A stretch of 64,000 nt of DNA from Trametes villosa (Eukaryota > Basidiomycota > Agaricomycetes > Polyporales > Polyporaceae): NCBI GenBank assembly GCA_002964805.2, contig PUDQ02000045.1, forward strand, positions 1 through 64,000, written 5' to 3'. Each line of letters opens with the position of its first letter. Within the stretch, counting starts at the first letter, position 1. Positions 48,654-59,135 of the stretch are shown here, piece after piece. The notes below the pieces were generated by a model. It had not been told where the DNA came from. It did not search any database and worked only from the letters and a program-made list of their open reading frames with translations. The translations under genes were made by a program, and so were the position numbers.

Positions 48654-49800
48654 CACTCCTGGCAGACAAATCTCTTCGGGGGGCTAGAAATGCTCCCAGA
48701 TTAGAATAGGAGAAATACTGTTCTGTAACAGTTCCAACGATGTTCTGTATTTTTAAGGTTATGCGGGCGTTGGCGAGCGGTGTAGCGAGGTCTAACCGGG
48801 ATCACGTCAGATCTCACACTGGCTTCGGGGGAAGAAAGTGTATAATTGAGCTAACCTAACCGGGATTGCGTCAGATTTAAGGTAGCGTGAAAGTGAGCGG
48901 TCCCGATATAGCAGACGGCGGCGAGCTCACCTCACACTGGCTTCGGGGGAAGAAAGTGTGAGGTATCGCGAGCTTTTCGGTACAAAGAGTCGCAAATAAG
49001 AGAGAAAAATGGTCCCGAGCCAGACGGCCCCCACACAAGTCAGCGCGGGGGCGGCAAGAGGCTGGGAAGGTGAAAACATACATATGTCGCGCGTTGAGCA
49101 CCTATTCGAAAGAGACCTGCCATATTCAGACCACGCGCTCGCGCTCGCGCTCTCCCGCACGCGCGCGCTGTACGTGCTTTGCCCCGACGCAGTGTTCGAC
49201 CCTAGTCGCAACATCCGTACTCGATGTGACGAGCGGCCCCGCCACTACATCCTGTCACCCTCAACATGTATACCTTTTTGTGTGAAGCAGAAAGCTTAGA
49301 GAAAGGCACTGACAATAAGAATTTTTCGGAGGTCTAGAATGGCGCCCAAAAGAGCTGTTTCAGTGACCTCGAGAAATTGAAAGGACTCCCTTTTTGCAGG
49401 CACAATAAATCTATATATGGCACGCTTTCTGGGTCACGGGAAACATCAGTTTAAAATAGCGGACAACGAGCAGGCGACACTCTAGAAATGGAGATTTCTG
49501 GGCCACAGAAAGGGATTCAGAAATCCAAGTTTCCCATGACCCAGAAAGCGTGCCATATATAGATTTATTGTGCCTGCAAAAAGGGAGTCCTTTCAATTTC
49601 TCGAGGTCACTGAAACAGCTCTTTTGGGCGCCATTCTAGACCTCCGAAAAATTCTTATTGTCAGTGCCTTTCTCTAAGCTTTCTGCTTCACACAAAAAGG
49701 TATACAGAACATCCTTGGAACTGTATACAGAAACAGTATTTCTCCTATTATAATCTGGGAGCATTTCTAGCCCACTGAAAAAATTCGTCCTCCAGGAGTG
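48654..49800. mobile_element. CACTA-type (EnSpm-like) foldback MITE, interrupted
   Basis: Ends are CACTCCTGG at 48654 and CCAGGAGTG at 49800, flanked by CTA at 48651-48653 and 49801-49803. CACT-type ends with a 3-bp duplication are typical of the CACTA superfamily. The arms are near-identical inverted repeats of about 280 bp, with a spacer of some 60 bp centred near 49480. The left arm is split by a 516-bp insertion (48751-49266), so the original element was about 626 bp. There is no coding capacity; it is a non-autonomous foldback. Confidence 0.85.
48751..49266. mobile_element. 516-bp element nested in the left arm of the CACTA foldback
   Basis: Compared with the intact right arm, the left arm is interrupted after TGTAT (48746-48750) and resumes with TGTAT (49267-49271), a 5-bp target duplication. 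Within it the phrase CACACTGGCTTCGGGGGAAG occurs twice (near 48818 and 48931). A 5-bp duplication and lack of inverted ends would fit a solo LTR, but the ends (TTTTAAGG, CTCAACA) are not the usual TG and CA. Family open. Confidence 0.75.
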
Positions 49801-49803
49801 CTA

Positions 49804-50148
49804 TGGGCTTCGGAGGTTTTGAGGTGTTTGGTGAGCTCATGTCTTTATAATTCCTGAAATTCACTTTCCTGAGCGTTTGAGCAGGGAGCAATTAAGCGCC
49901 CATTGGGCCGCGCCTTGACAGGTGCTAATCCGTCCCCTGTGTAGGTGCGCGAGGCCGTGGCCGCAGGACAAAAAGGTCTACTGCTCGTCATCATGGCCGC
50001 CTCACACATCAAAAAAGTGCGGGCCATCCTGAAAGATGCAAGTCAGTCAGGAAGTTGAGAAATATCTGATGAACTCTGAGTCTCTGAACCTGGAAGGCTG
50101 TAAGCCGCAGTGACAAAGAGAAGTCTTCAATCTGTGAGAGAACGACTA
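49804..50148. other. Non-coding interval with a short coding-like stretch
   Basis: Plus strand 49946 onward reads VREAVAAGQKGLLLVIMAAS after an acceptor-like TGTAG, stopping near 50060. It is too short to assign. No other feature seen. Confidence 0.35.
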
Positions 50149-50367
50149 TGTGTAACCCCGCGCGCTGGGATTACACATGCACACCTCGGTTCCCGCTCGG
50201 CATCATGACAGAACCTCAATGTTTGGAATTGATTGTGGTTCATTTCTTGAGTATTATAAGTTCCCGTCCGTTCCCCCTTTGTTGCCTCAGCTTATGTTAC
50301 TTATTCCGTACTCAGTTTATCTTACAGCAACAAAACCTATTCCCGTTCTCTCCCTGTTTGATCTAGT

Positions 50368-50402
50368 GAAGCCGCACACCCGTGCGGCTTCCACTTTTTT
50401 TT
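50368..50402 (+). other. Strong hairpin followed by a T-run
   Basis: GAAGCCGCAC, loop ACCC, then GTGCGGCTTC (10-bp perfect stem), followed within 4 nt by eight T. It looks like a bacterial intrinsic terminator, but in a fungal LTR it may be part of a transcript end or packaging structure. It lies within the putative LTR or leader of gypsy 2. Confidence 0.6.
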
Positions 50403-51466
50403 GAAAGTCAGAACAGGCTTCACTGCAAAAGACGAGCACATTGCCGGCACCAGTATTGACCTCTCCCATGATATCTATCTTGGGACTAACACTCCCAGAG
50501 TAAGACACTCGACACCTGACGTCTTGGCAGCCGCTCCTGGTGAACGTCTATCTCCTCACTGTCATTGCACCATGCTCTCTCTCCTTTCCCTTCCCCTTTC
50601 CTACCTCCTCCTTCCTGCCTCACGCTAGGCGCATATATCCACCCTGTCCCAACGCTCGAGGATTCCAGCGCCGTCTACACCAGTCAGACACGGACAAAGG
50701 CGTTGCGCGAAGGTACCATCCGCGCCCCCGCTCACCACTCGTTCCTGAGTGCGAAGGTCACCCGAACCTCCGCTACCGGAATCCAACCCACCTTCACCGG
50801 CCAACATCCCGCTATCACGGTCACACTCATTGTCAACTCCATCGCCGGGCTTCTCGGAAGGATTAGGCTTGTCACTTACACCGTTGAGTCTTTCCTTCCT
50901 GGATTCCAATTCCGACTGCAACGAGAACTACATCCCCTACACTGCCACCCCCGCCACCATGGCCACAGCCACCCCCGCGTCTGCATCTGGGGAAGCCACC
51001 ATCCTCCACGTGAACTTGAAGACTGGATGACTTCCCATAAGGGTCTGCGGCTTTTCGGTGGCCGTAGATTGTCTGAGCGGAGTTTGAAGTCATCTAGAAA
51101 TCTACGGACCGTAGCCATAAGCCGTGTGTAACGCATTTCAAAACCCGCAGGCCTCGAAATTCGGTGTGTCCTTCGCGCGCGCGCTAAATGATCAGTGATT
51201 TGGCGCCCGCTTGGAACACCCTGCGCGAAGTCGTCCGGCCAGCTCGAGGCATAAATTAGCAAGCAAAGTGAACTATCTAGAGTGGTTCCTTAGATGTCAT
51301 AGCACCATATTCCGATGAGAAATTGTATTGCAGAGCTGATTTGCATGTGCTGCAGGCATTTCTAGTAGACCACCCAATAGGCGCCCATTTCGCCGGTGGA
51401 GAGCGACTCGGACCTGCAGACTTGGACTTCTAACGTCGAGCTTGACCTTACCACTCTATCCCTACC

Positions 51467-52815
51467 ATGTCTGCATCTACCGACTGCCTGTCCGACTCCT
51501 CTGATGGTGACGACGAGCTACAGCATATCAGTATGCTCGTTGCAGCAGTCGCAGTCATAGCAGACGAGCAAACCCGGCTTCAGCGCGCCGAAAATCGACT
51601 CCCTACACGCCGTTACCTTCGCCGCCCGCAGCTCCTTCCCAATCCCCGCGCAGACACGCCATGGCAGGTGCTCTATGACAGCCAGAACGACCGCGCGTTC
51701 ATAACCACCATGGGCATCGACACTGGCACATTCGAGTATATATTACAGAGCGGCTTTTGGGAGAAGTGGGAAACCTCAACAATATCGCGTCCCAATGCCG
51801 ATCCCCATGGTCTCCCCCGCCTTGGAAGGCGTTCCCTCACAGCAGAAGGCGCACTCAGCCTCATCTACCACTACCTAACCTCCGCGATTCCTGATACGGC
51901 ACTCCAACAAATCTTCGCCATCATTCCCTCGACCGTCTCCCGCTACCGTTCCTTCGCAATGAATATTCTCCGAGACACCCTCCGCACGCTACCCGAGTCC
52001 GCGATCGAGTGGTGGACCACAGAGGACGAGTGTCTAGCAGACGGCGAGCTAATCCTGGCCCGGCATCCCCTTCTCGAGCAGGCCATTGGCAGCATCGATG
52101 GCCTGAACCTCCTCACAGCAACCTCTGACGATCCCGAAGTCGAGAACGCCACGTACAATGGGTGGCTCCATGGCCATTATACAAGCTCTGTGTTTGTTTT
52201 CTCGCCGTGCGGTATGATGGCTGTCCACTCTGTTCAGCTTTACAAATATGATGCTCATACTCATCTCCAGGCACAATTAAGGCTTGCGTTCTCAACGCGC
52301 CTGGAAGCTGGCACGATGCGAAGGTGGCTCGGCCGATCTACGACAAGCTGCGGGACAAGACACCCCCAGGCTACTTCCTTGTGGCAGACACCGCGTTCCC
52401 TCGAGGGACAAGCTCCATCGCTGGCCGCATCCAGGCAACTCTGAAGGCTGGCCAACGCGTACCCCAAGACCCACAGGAGCGCGATGCTCTTCTCGCCCGC
52501 AATCGCCAGCTCCTCTCATATCGACAGATGGCGGAGTGGGGGATGCGGCAATTGCAGGGAGGGTTCGGCCGTCTCCGTGTCCCACTCGACATCAATGACC
52601 CCGACGACCGACTTGTCTTGCTGGAGGTTTGCGCACGGTCGATGAACGTGCGGACCGTGCGCGTAGGGTTGAATGAGATCCGTACGGTTTACATGCGTAT
52701 CTGGGAGGAGGCTGATGATGAGGATATATGGTCGGACTTGAATAATGTCATGTTTGGCGAGATCCGTTGCCGTGATCGTGTAGCTCGTTTCCACTTAGTT
52801 GTTGTAGAGGAATGA
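51467..52815 (+). CDS. PIF/Harbinger DDE transposase
   Basis: Exons 51467-52211 and 52271-52815 with a 59-nt intron (GTATGA to TCCAG), phase 1, giving 429 aa. The DDE_Tnp_4 nuclease signature is complete: D211 in GSIDGLNL, D288 in LVADTAFPRG, E337 in QMAEWGMRQL, with NAPGSWHDA between the first two. An N-terminal acidic segment and a helix-turn-helix-like region (AEGALSLIYHYLTS to STVSRYR, residues about 126-161) precede the catalytic part. The enzyme cuts the element ends and inserts into 3-bp targets, normally together with a Myb-like partner, which here is the convergent gene at 53068-55217. There are no stops or frameshifts. Confidence 0.93.
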
Positions 52816-53067
52816 AGCTTTCTGCCACCTCAAGTTCAAGTTTGGAAAGTGATTATATTGTGAAGAGGAAAACTGTATGATATGCAGACACAATGGATAT
52901 AGACCGTCGCCGGTGGGCAGAAGAGTTAGATAAGAAGGGAGGGGAGAACATCATTAAACAATGGTATGAGGCATGTAGTAGCCTGAGAGAGGATATGGGC
53001 ATGGATAGACGATAGACTGGACGCAGAAATGAGAGAGGGAGATGAGGAGACGAGGACAAATAGACAA

Positions 53068-55217
53068 CTATTTATGGACTTGACAGGCCTGAAATGTATG
53101 CAGAATATCAGTTCTCATAACGCTCGCGATAACGGCGGGACGGGGCGAAGGAGGAGGAGGCATTCTCCTGATCGTCCTCTGGCCGGGAAGATGATGCCAC
53201 GGTTGAGGACGCAGCAGCATCAGCAAGGGCATCGAGTCCCATGCCGAAGTGCGCGCAGCAGCGGGAGCCTGAGACGGCGGCAGCGAAGACGACGGTGCAG
53301 GACTATAAACAGAACGCGCCGCAGTGAAAGCGGGCTCAGGAGGGGGTGCGGCTTGACGTGGATTCGGGAGATACTCCAGCGGCGGAGAAGGGCTGCGGGC
53401 GTAGTGGCGATGTGGTGATCGAGGACGTGGGGAATAGCGACGCGGGAATGGTGCACGCTGGTGTGAACGTCGAGGTGCCAGGTCATTGAAAGCATGCTCG
53501 CGCACCGGCTGACCGAAGTGGCCGTACGCCTCACTAGCCCGAGACGAGACAGCCTGCATCATCTCGAGCATATCGAGACGCGCCTGGAGTCGACTCGCCT
53601 CGGTGATCTGCTGCTGGAGCTGGAGCGACTGCTGCTGGAGGCGGTCGGTGAGAGAGTCGTTCCGAGCGCGGAGGTCACGGTTGTCCTGAGACAGCCGGCT
53701 CAGCTCATCGTGAGCGAGTCGTCGTGCATAGCGGGTGTCGTCGCGCGCGTCGCGAGCAGCTGGATCAAGAGACGCAGTGACGGCGCTCATGAAATCTTGC
53801 GTCTGAGCACGGCGCGTAGCAGCTCGTGCGCTCGTGGACGGTCCACCTTGGTCGCGGTATGCCTTCACGACAGGCTGGGTACCTGTCTTGCGGGCGGAGG
53901 CAGCCTTGCGCGATGCAGCCCCAGGGGCCTCAACGATCTCGACGTCCGACTCGTTCGCATCCTCCTCAACCTCGATGACCTCATCCTCAGCCTCCGCGCG
54001 TCCATCAGCGATCTCGCTGTCATCGAGGACGCCCAGGTGAACACGCTCGGAGATTGCTTCCTCAATCTGCCAAGCACGCTCGACGTTCGCAGGGACAGAC
54101 GCACTACCAGTGGGCTTTGGTGTGCGAACGAGCTGCAACGAAGATCCAGGTAAATTAGCATAAATGATAGAAATGCGATAGGAATACAGGCGCACCGACT
54201 CGAACTTGGTCTTCAGCGGCTTGTGAGTGCGAGGCGGCCGTGCGTTCTCCCGTGCCCACTCATTGAAGCGGTCGGTGACCCGCTGCCATGAGGTCTGGCT
54301 GATCGGCAGCTCCAGCTCGACAAGATCCAGCAGTTCGTCGAGGTCATCGTCGTTGTAGTTGGAAGAGCCAGGCAGACGCCCGGTGTGGCTCTTCTCTGAT
54401 GCAGCCGGCCTTGCAGGAGCCCTCCCCTTCGCCTTCTTTGATGAGGAAGCCGCTGCCCCTTTTGTCGGCGCCGTAGGCTTCGGTCCGGAAGCTGCCTTTG
54501 GCTTCTTGGATGTGCTGGGTCCTGCTGCTGCGCCTTCGGGCTCGGTGGCGCGCTTCTTCCCCTTGTCGGGTTTGGGCGTGCTGACAGAGGCGCGAGGGTG
54601 CGAGGAGCCGGGTGTTGGGACAGGCTCGGAACTGCTCTCCCGGGAGCTCGGTTCTGATTGCAGAAATGGCGGGTACTGCACCGGGGCGGACCCAGACGGC
54701 TGAGCATGTAGCCTGTCGTGGTGATGGTTATAGTGATAGGGTGTGTGTTGGGCGGGGAATTGCTGTGAGGCAGGGGGATATGGATAAGGAGGGTGGGGAG
54801 GGAATGCAGGGCCACCGGGGCCGCCGGGGCCCACTGGGTGGGGAGGGAACATGGGACCGCCGGGGCCCACTGGGTGGGAAGGGAACGCGGAGCCGCCGGG
54901 GCCTAGTTGGGGAATGGACGTGGGAGGGGCCGGCGCGTTGTGAGCTGCGCTGGGCTCGGAAGAAGGCGTATAAGCCCCGCGATATGCAGGGCGCGGGCGT
55001 GGCAGAGTTGGCCGAGTATCCGAACTCAAGTTGCCTTCACCGGGGGCTTGATACGAATCCTCGGATCTCTCAGTCTATAAGCGTACTGTCAATTCCGATG
55101 TGCAAAGGTGCCGGGGAGGCTGATGTTACGTACGGGATGCCCGGAGATCCGAGGGGTGAACCACCCGTCCTGCTGATAGTAGCCGCGGCGAGGATCATTG
55201 TCTTCTGGAGGCTCCAT
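53068..55217 (-). CDS. DUF6818 Myb-like partner protein of PIF/Harbinger
   Basis: Exons 55217-55134 (ATG, MEPPEDNDPRRGYY), 55074-54196 and 54132-53068; introns of 59 and 63 nt, phase 0; about 675 aa. The N-terminal third is Pro/Gly-rich with PVGPGGP repeats, followed by a Lys-rich basic linker. The DNA-binding part (NYNDDDLDELLDLVE, then SWQRVTDRFNEWA, then PLKTKFESLVRT) matches DUF6818, the trihelix/Myb-like domain found next to fungal PIF/Harbinger transposases. A long Gln/Leu-rich coiled coil (DRLQQQSLQLQQQITEA) follows. These proteins bring the transposase to the element ends. The last 40 codons also have a natural-looking alternative frame, so the exact C-terminus is uncertain. The second intron has no stop and could be retained. 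Confidence 0.85.
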
Positions 55218-55904
55218 CGAGGATATTGCAGGCAGATAGAACAAGAGGTTAAGCAAGGAGTGTCGAGCTCTCTGCACAGCAGGAGCAGTGGAAAAAGATG
55301 AGAAAGAGGTGAGCGGCGTGAGCGCCCGGCCGCCCAGGCATTGGTCAAATCTGCTCGGCCAGATCACGATCTGATCGGAGTTTAAAAAAATGCCATTTTG
55401 GGTCGTCTACGGCGGTCTGCGGTCGAGTTTAGGTCTGGAAGGGGGGGTCGGACCCCCCTTCTAGATGTTTGGCGCTTGCAGCATCTACGGCGACCTCTTG
55501 AACGGGCGGAGTTCAGATCTCCTTCGGCATCTCGGCCACTGGGCTCGATCATACATTTACGGACGATTCCAAAGCCGCAGACCCTTATGGGAAGTCATCC
55601 ACTGTCCCTACCCTCACCGCTGGACACATCACACCCGCTGCCCTCTTCTCATGGGAGGCCGGATGTCGTCAATATTTCCAGCACAAGGGCGTCAAAGGGA
55701 AGAACCAGGTCGCCTTTGTGTCGGGCGGTCTGCAGGACCCTAGGCTCATGGACTGGTGGATGACCAACCCTACCGAGCTCAAGGATATATCCTTCAATGA
55801 CTTCATGGCTAGGCTGCGGACTCACTGGTTGCCGGTTAGCTGGGCAAACAACATTGTGATGGCTATGTTCTTGAACAAGCAGCACGGCGAGTCGACGTAC
55901 GCAC

Positions 55905-56252
55905 CTTGGACGCCTTCGCCTTGGGCATCTTGGGCGGTGGCGGCTCAATATCCTCCCATGCATCGGCGGGCTCCACTACGGGCGGCGTCGATACTTGCCC
56001 CTCTGTGTCGGGGTTGGCGGCAGATGGCGTGTCGGCTGCAGATGGCGTTGACGTTGATGGACCGGCGACAGGATCGAAGCGAACACGTTTGGAGGGGCCC
56101 TGTTCGTACAGGTACGTCTTCTCAACCGGCTGTAGCTGTCCGCCAGGTCCGACGTGGTAGGTCGTATCGGCGACGTGTGGCTCGGGTTTCTTCTTCGCGA
56201 ACTTGGTCTTCGGCGCTTTGCCTCTCACGCGCTTGAAGACCGAGGGTGCCAT
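55905..56252 (-). pseudogene. First exon of a probable KDZ (CxC2-type) transposon gene
   Basis: ATG at 56252 opens MAPSVFKRVRGKAP, followed by THR/GLY-rich and Ser/Pro-rich sequence, KRVRFDPVAGPS and AWEDIEPPPP, then KAKASK at a good donor (GTGCGTAC, 55904). A basic start, an RVRFD-type segment and a W-E-D acidic end before intron 1 resemble the first exon of KDZ-transposase genes in Agaricomycetes. That match is from memory of the pattern and not decisive. The rest of the gene is missing: gypsy 2 gag lies where intron 1 should continue. Confidence 0.35.
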
Positions 56253-56660
56253 GGTTCGCGAGCAACGGCGAAGAGGTAGCACACAGCGACGCGCAGGCAC
56301 TGACCAGCGACGGGCGATGAGTGGCGGTGGGTGAGCGGGGTGGGATGAGCGAAAGGTCGGCAGGAGAAGGTGGAGAGACAACCAAGGGGTAGCCACAGGC
56401 CACCTTTGTTGCCGTCCAACGTTTCGTGTCGAGACAATGGAGGCTGCGCCACTCCTCAGCCTTAGCCACCGATGGGTCCGAGAACCGCACGATCCCGACC
56501 GACTCTCCATCAGCGTGCGGACGTTGTGGAACGATGTCGTGCCGGAGCTGTCAAAGTTCAGTAAACATCACTGCTATACAATTCCACGAGAGACTATACT
56601 ATAACAACGCTATACAGTGCAGTGCCCAGTAATTAGTCCAGAACCCGTAGTAAATACATA
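56253..56660. other. Short intergenic region
   Basis: No gene recognised. It forms the upstream region of the 56252 ORF and the 3' flank of the next minus-strand gene. Confidence 0.4.
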
Positions 56661-59135
56661 TCAAACTCGGCGAGCAGGAAGAGCATGAGGTACGATAGGT
56701 GCGCGTCCAGAATACTCGAAGAAGGTCTGTACATAGAATACGTACATGCTGCGCTCTATCTCCTCGATGTGCTCCACGACGCTGGCAGTCGTGAGCGGCG
56801 CGGTAGACGAGACCGCTGCCGGGCACAGCGGCCACCGGACGAGGACCTGTCGGAAGGCCTCCAGCGTCCCGACACGCGATTGCGCGATGTTCGAGCCGAG
56901 ACCCTCGGGAGCGTTGGGAATATTGTATAGGCGTTCCAAGTCGTAGCGAGCGAACACACGACTAAGCAATCGCAGTCGGCTGGACTCTCTATTGACCTCC
57001 AGGTTGGGTGGTACGAGTACGCGATCGAGCGCGAGCAGCTCGTAACGAAATCCGAGCTCGAAGAGCTCCCACAACATCAGAGGGCACAGCCTCTCGTCGA
57101 GAGCGCGGAAGTGGTGCCCATGCCAATGTAGATACGACCGCTCTTCGGGGTTGTAGTCGGTCATGTCGAAGAGCTTGCCGAACACAGATTGCACGGCGGC
57201 GAGACACTTGTTTCTCCTGCTCCCTGCCTGGGCCTCGGGCTGTCAGGGAATCGCGCCGCTCTGTCCGTCGCCGTTGAGGAAGTCACGCCACCACTGCGCA
57301 GGCACCTTGGTCACGCCGTTCTCCGGGGTTCGGATGAGATAGAGCCAAGGTTCGCGTACACGAAGCCAGTTCGTGAAGTAGCGAACAACCCGCTCCCTCT
57401 GTTGGGGCCCGACCAGCAACACCGGTTCCGGTACCCAGTAGCCCCAGATCTCCGAGGCCGGTTTCGCTGGTTGAGACCGGTCGACAGTCTGCATCGCTTC
57501 GCGCCAGGTGGGAAGAGATGCGGGCATCCATTCGTGTGCGAACTCCTCGAACTTGTCACGCCCGCGTAAGTGGCTTCGATGAATGCTGCCGACTGATGTC
57601 CAGGGGGTTAGTAAGGTATACACACACACGTAGGGGTGGCAAGACATACGTGGGGAAGGCTTCTCCTTAGACTTTGATGTTCGATGCGCACCCGACTGGC
57701 TCGCGCGTGCCGTTGACGATGATGAACTAGCGGACGGATCCTGGGCGCGGTTGGACTCGGCATCGTACCGAACGAGGAGCGGGGAGTGGGAGAGGTCGAT
57801 GTACGATAATGCGGACCGCGTGACTGCGGCCAAATGGCGCGGACCAGTCAAACTAAGGCTGCACATAGGTTGATCTGTAGGTGATTTGGATCTGTACCTA
57901 TAGGTAATGGGAGATCATGAGCTATGATCTGGAACTGGGGTTGATCTGTGTTCTAGGTACCTGTGACCTAGTGATCTGTACCTAGTACCTACAGGTTGAC
58001 CTATACATAGTCTGTTTTGTGTATGCTGTACCAAATTTGGGTCATAATAGGTCTCATACAATGTCTAAACCCATTATGACAGTACAATAAGGTCTGTATA
58101 TAGCTTGGGTGCATACCACCAATCCACATGCCTTGAGATTTACAACTTTTGAGGCCAGATATTATGATTTTGCACCTTCATTTGAGGTTAAGTGAGTGAA
58201 TTTATCCTACAAACAGATCATATAGGTCAATTAACCGGATCACGAGCCTTGATCCAGAGCTGGAGTTGATCTGCCATCTAGGTACCTGAACCTAGTTAAC
58301 CTGAACCTACAGGTCAATTTGCGGGTCAGATCAGGTCGACCTATGCAGTGACCTGAACCTATGTGCAGCCTTAAGTCAAACCGCGGTAGATGGGAGGGAT
58401 ACCATGGAACGGGCGCATGACGATTTTGCTAGGGTCGGGCTCGCGAATCTTGACCTCGGTTGCTATGAACGTCTTGGTGGCGGTCATCGCGCTGGTGAGT
58501 CGCACGAACCACACAGGGATGCCGGAGTGATACAGCTTCTGCACTACGTCGGGATTGGTAGTGAAGCCGCCCATGAACTCGGTGTTGACATCGACAGGCT
58601 CAGCAGTTGCCGCGTTACCGTAGTCGATGAAAGCCCGGGCTAAGAGCCACGAGCGCTGCAGTTGACGGAGCTGGACACAGACGTCGCGGAATGACGAGGG
58701 GAAGTGGGTGAGCCGATCGAGCGCGCGTTGCAGCTCCCGGTCGTGCGAGAGGAGGGTGGGGTGCGGGTTGTGGTCGATGGAGGAGGTGGAGATGAGGTCG
58801 CGTAGCTCTTTCACGAGGTCGCGGAGCGGTGCCATGGACGCGGAGGATAGCAATCCTAACGACTTGAAGAGGCACCCCTCCAGTGGTTGGAAATCGAGCT
58901 GTTCCCGCGGTGACCACCACAACGGCCACCAATGCAATGGTGCACGCTCATGGCATCGCACCCAGGGTAAGTGCTCCCAGCCTGCGGTCACCGTCTGCGG
59001 CCACTGTACGGGGTCGTGTAAGCCGTAGCGGAAGTCTTCGCAGACTTCGACGCTGATCAGGCCGACTTGAGGTCGCGGGACGTGATCCATGTTCAGGCTC
59101 GTGACGGAGTATTCGGAGCCCTCTAGGCGTGCCAT
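56661..59135 (-). pseudogene. Unknown gene disrupted by a hAT-type MITE
   Basis: The minus-strand frame runs from ATG 59135 (MARLEGSEYSVTS) to 58382, is interrupted by the element at 57854-58373, and resumes at 57853. It then continues through a 57-nt intron (57649-57593, GTATGT, CTTACTAAC, ATCAG) to a stop at 56661. Without the element and one 8-bp duplicate the frame is continuous (IYRGLT then GPRHLAA). A TGA at 57245-57243 remains; it may be a mutation, or lie in a 63-nt intron (donor GTGACT at 57286). The original product was about 610-630 aa. Segments such as EIWGYWVPEPVLLVGP and SYLHWHGHHFRALDERL look globular. The family is unknown to me, with the style of other uncharacterised polypore proteins. 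Confidence 0.8.
57854..58373. mobile_element. 520-bp hAT-type MITE
   Basis: Inverted ends of 18 bp, TAAGGCTGCACATAGGTT, at 57854 and 58373, flanked by an exact 8-bp duplication AGTCAAAC (57846-57853 and 58374-58381). Size, AT-rich interior, repeated ACCTA/TAGGT motifs near both ends and an 8-bp duplication fit a non-autonomous hAT element. There is no ORF. The two target copies are identical, suggesting a recent insertion. Confidence 0.92.

Larger units (their letters stand above)
51025..55600. mobile_element. Complete PIF/Harbinger transposon
   Basis: Inverted ends of about 30 bp start GGATGACTTCCCATAAGG at both 51025 and 55600, flanked by ACT at 51022-51024 and 55601-55603. A 3-bp duplication and GG-type ends fit PIF/Harbinger. 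The element carries the two genes this superfamily needs, a DDE transposase (plus) and a Myb-like DUF6818 protein (minus), in convergent orientation. Both are open, so it may be autonomous. It sits inside a gypsy gag gene and is the younger of the two. Confidence 0.9.
50149..55893 (+). mobile_element. Ty3/gypsy retrotransposon 2, 5' fragment split by PIF/Harbinger
   Basis: The left part (50149-51024) has LTR-like sequence starting TGTGTAACCCC, a TATTATAAG box at about 50252-50260, and the beginning of gag. The right part (55601-55893) continues gag. The middle is the PIF/Harbinger element at 51025-55600. Pol is absent; gag breaks off near 55893 at sequence belonging to another element. LTR limits are not proven. 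Confidence 0.7.
50749..55893 (+). pseudogene. gypsy 2 gag, interrupted by a transposon
   Basis: Left half in frame from 50749: Ser/Pro-rich, then ENYIPYTATP and EATILHVNLKT, up to the ACT target site (51022-51024). Right half from 55604: VPTLTAGHITPAALFSWE, then QVAFVSGGLQDPRLMDWW, and DFMARLRTHWLP. These match the gag core of basidiomycete Ty3/gypsy elements (aromatic-rich segment, VA.GLQ, WLP). Joining across one copy of the target gives one uninterrupted frame. The N-terminal start was not found (a TGA precedes 50749), and the zinc knuckle is missing because the copy breaks off near 55893. Confidence 0.75.

Noticed and set aside
50368..50402. Bacterial intrinsic terminator or bacterial insert
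   Set aside because: The surrounding sequence is a fungal retrotransposon leader; no bacterial genes are present.
57243..57245. Certain nonsense mutation in the MITE-disrupted gene
   Set aside because: A 63-nt intron with donor GTGACT could remove the stop, so I report it as unresolved.
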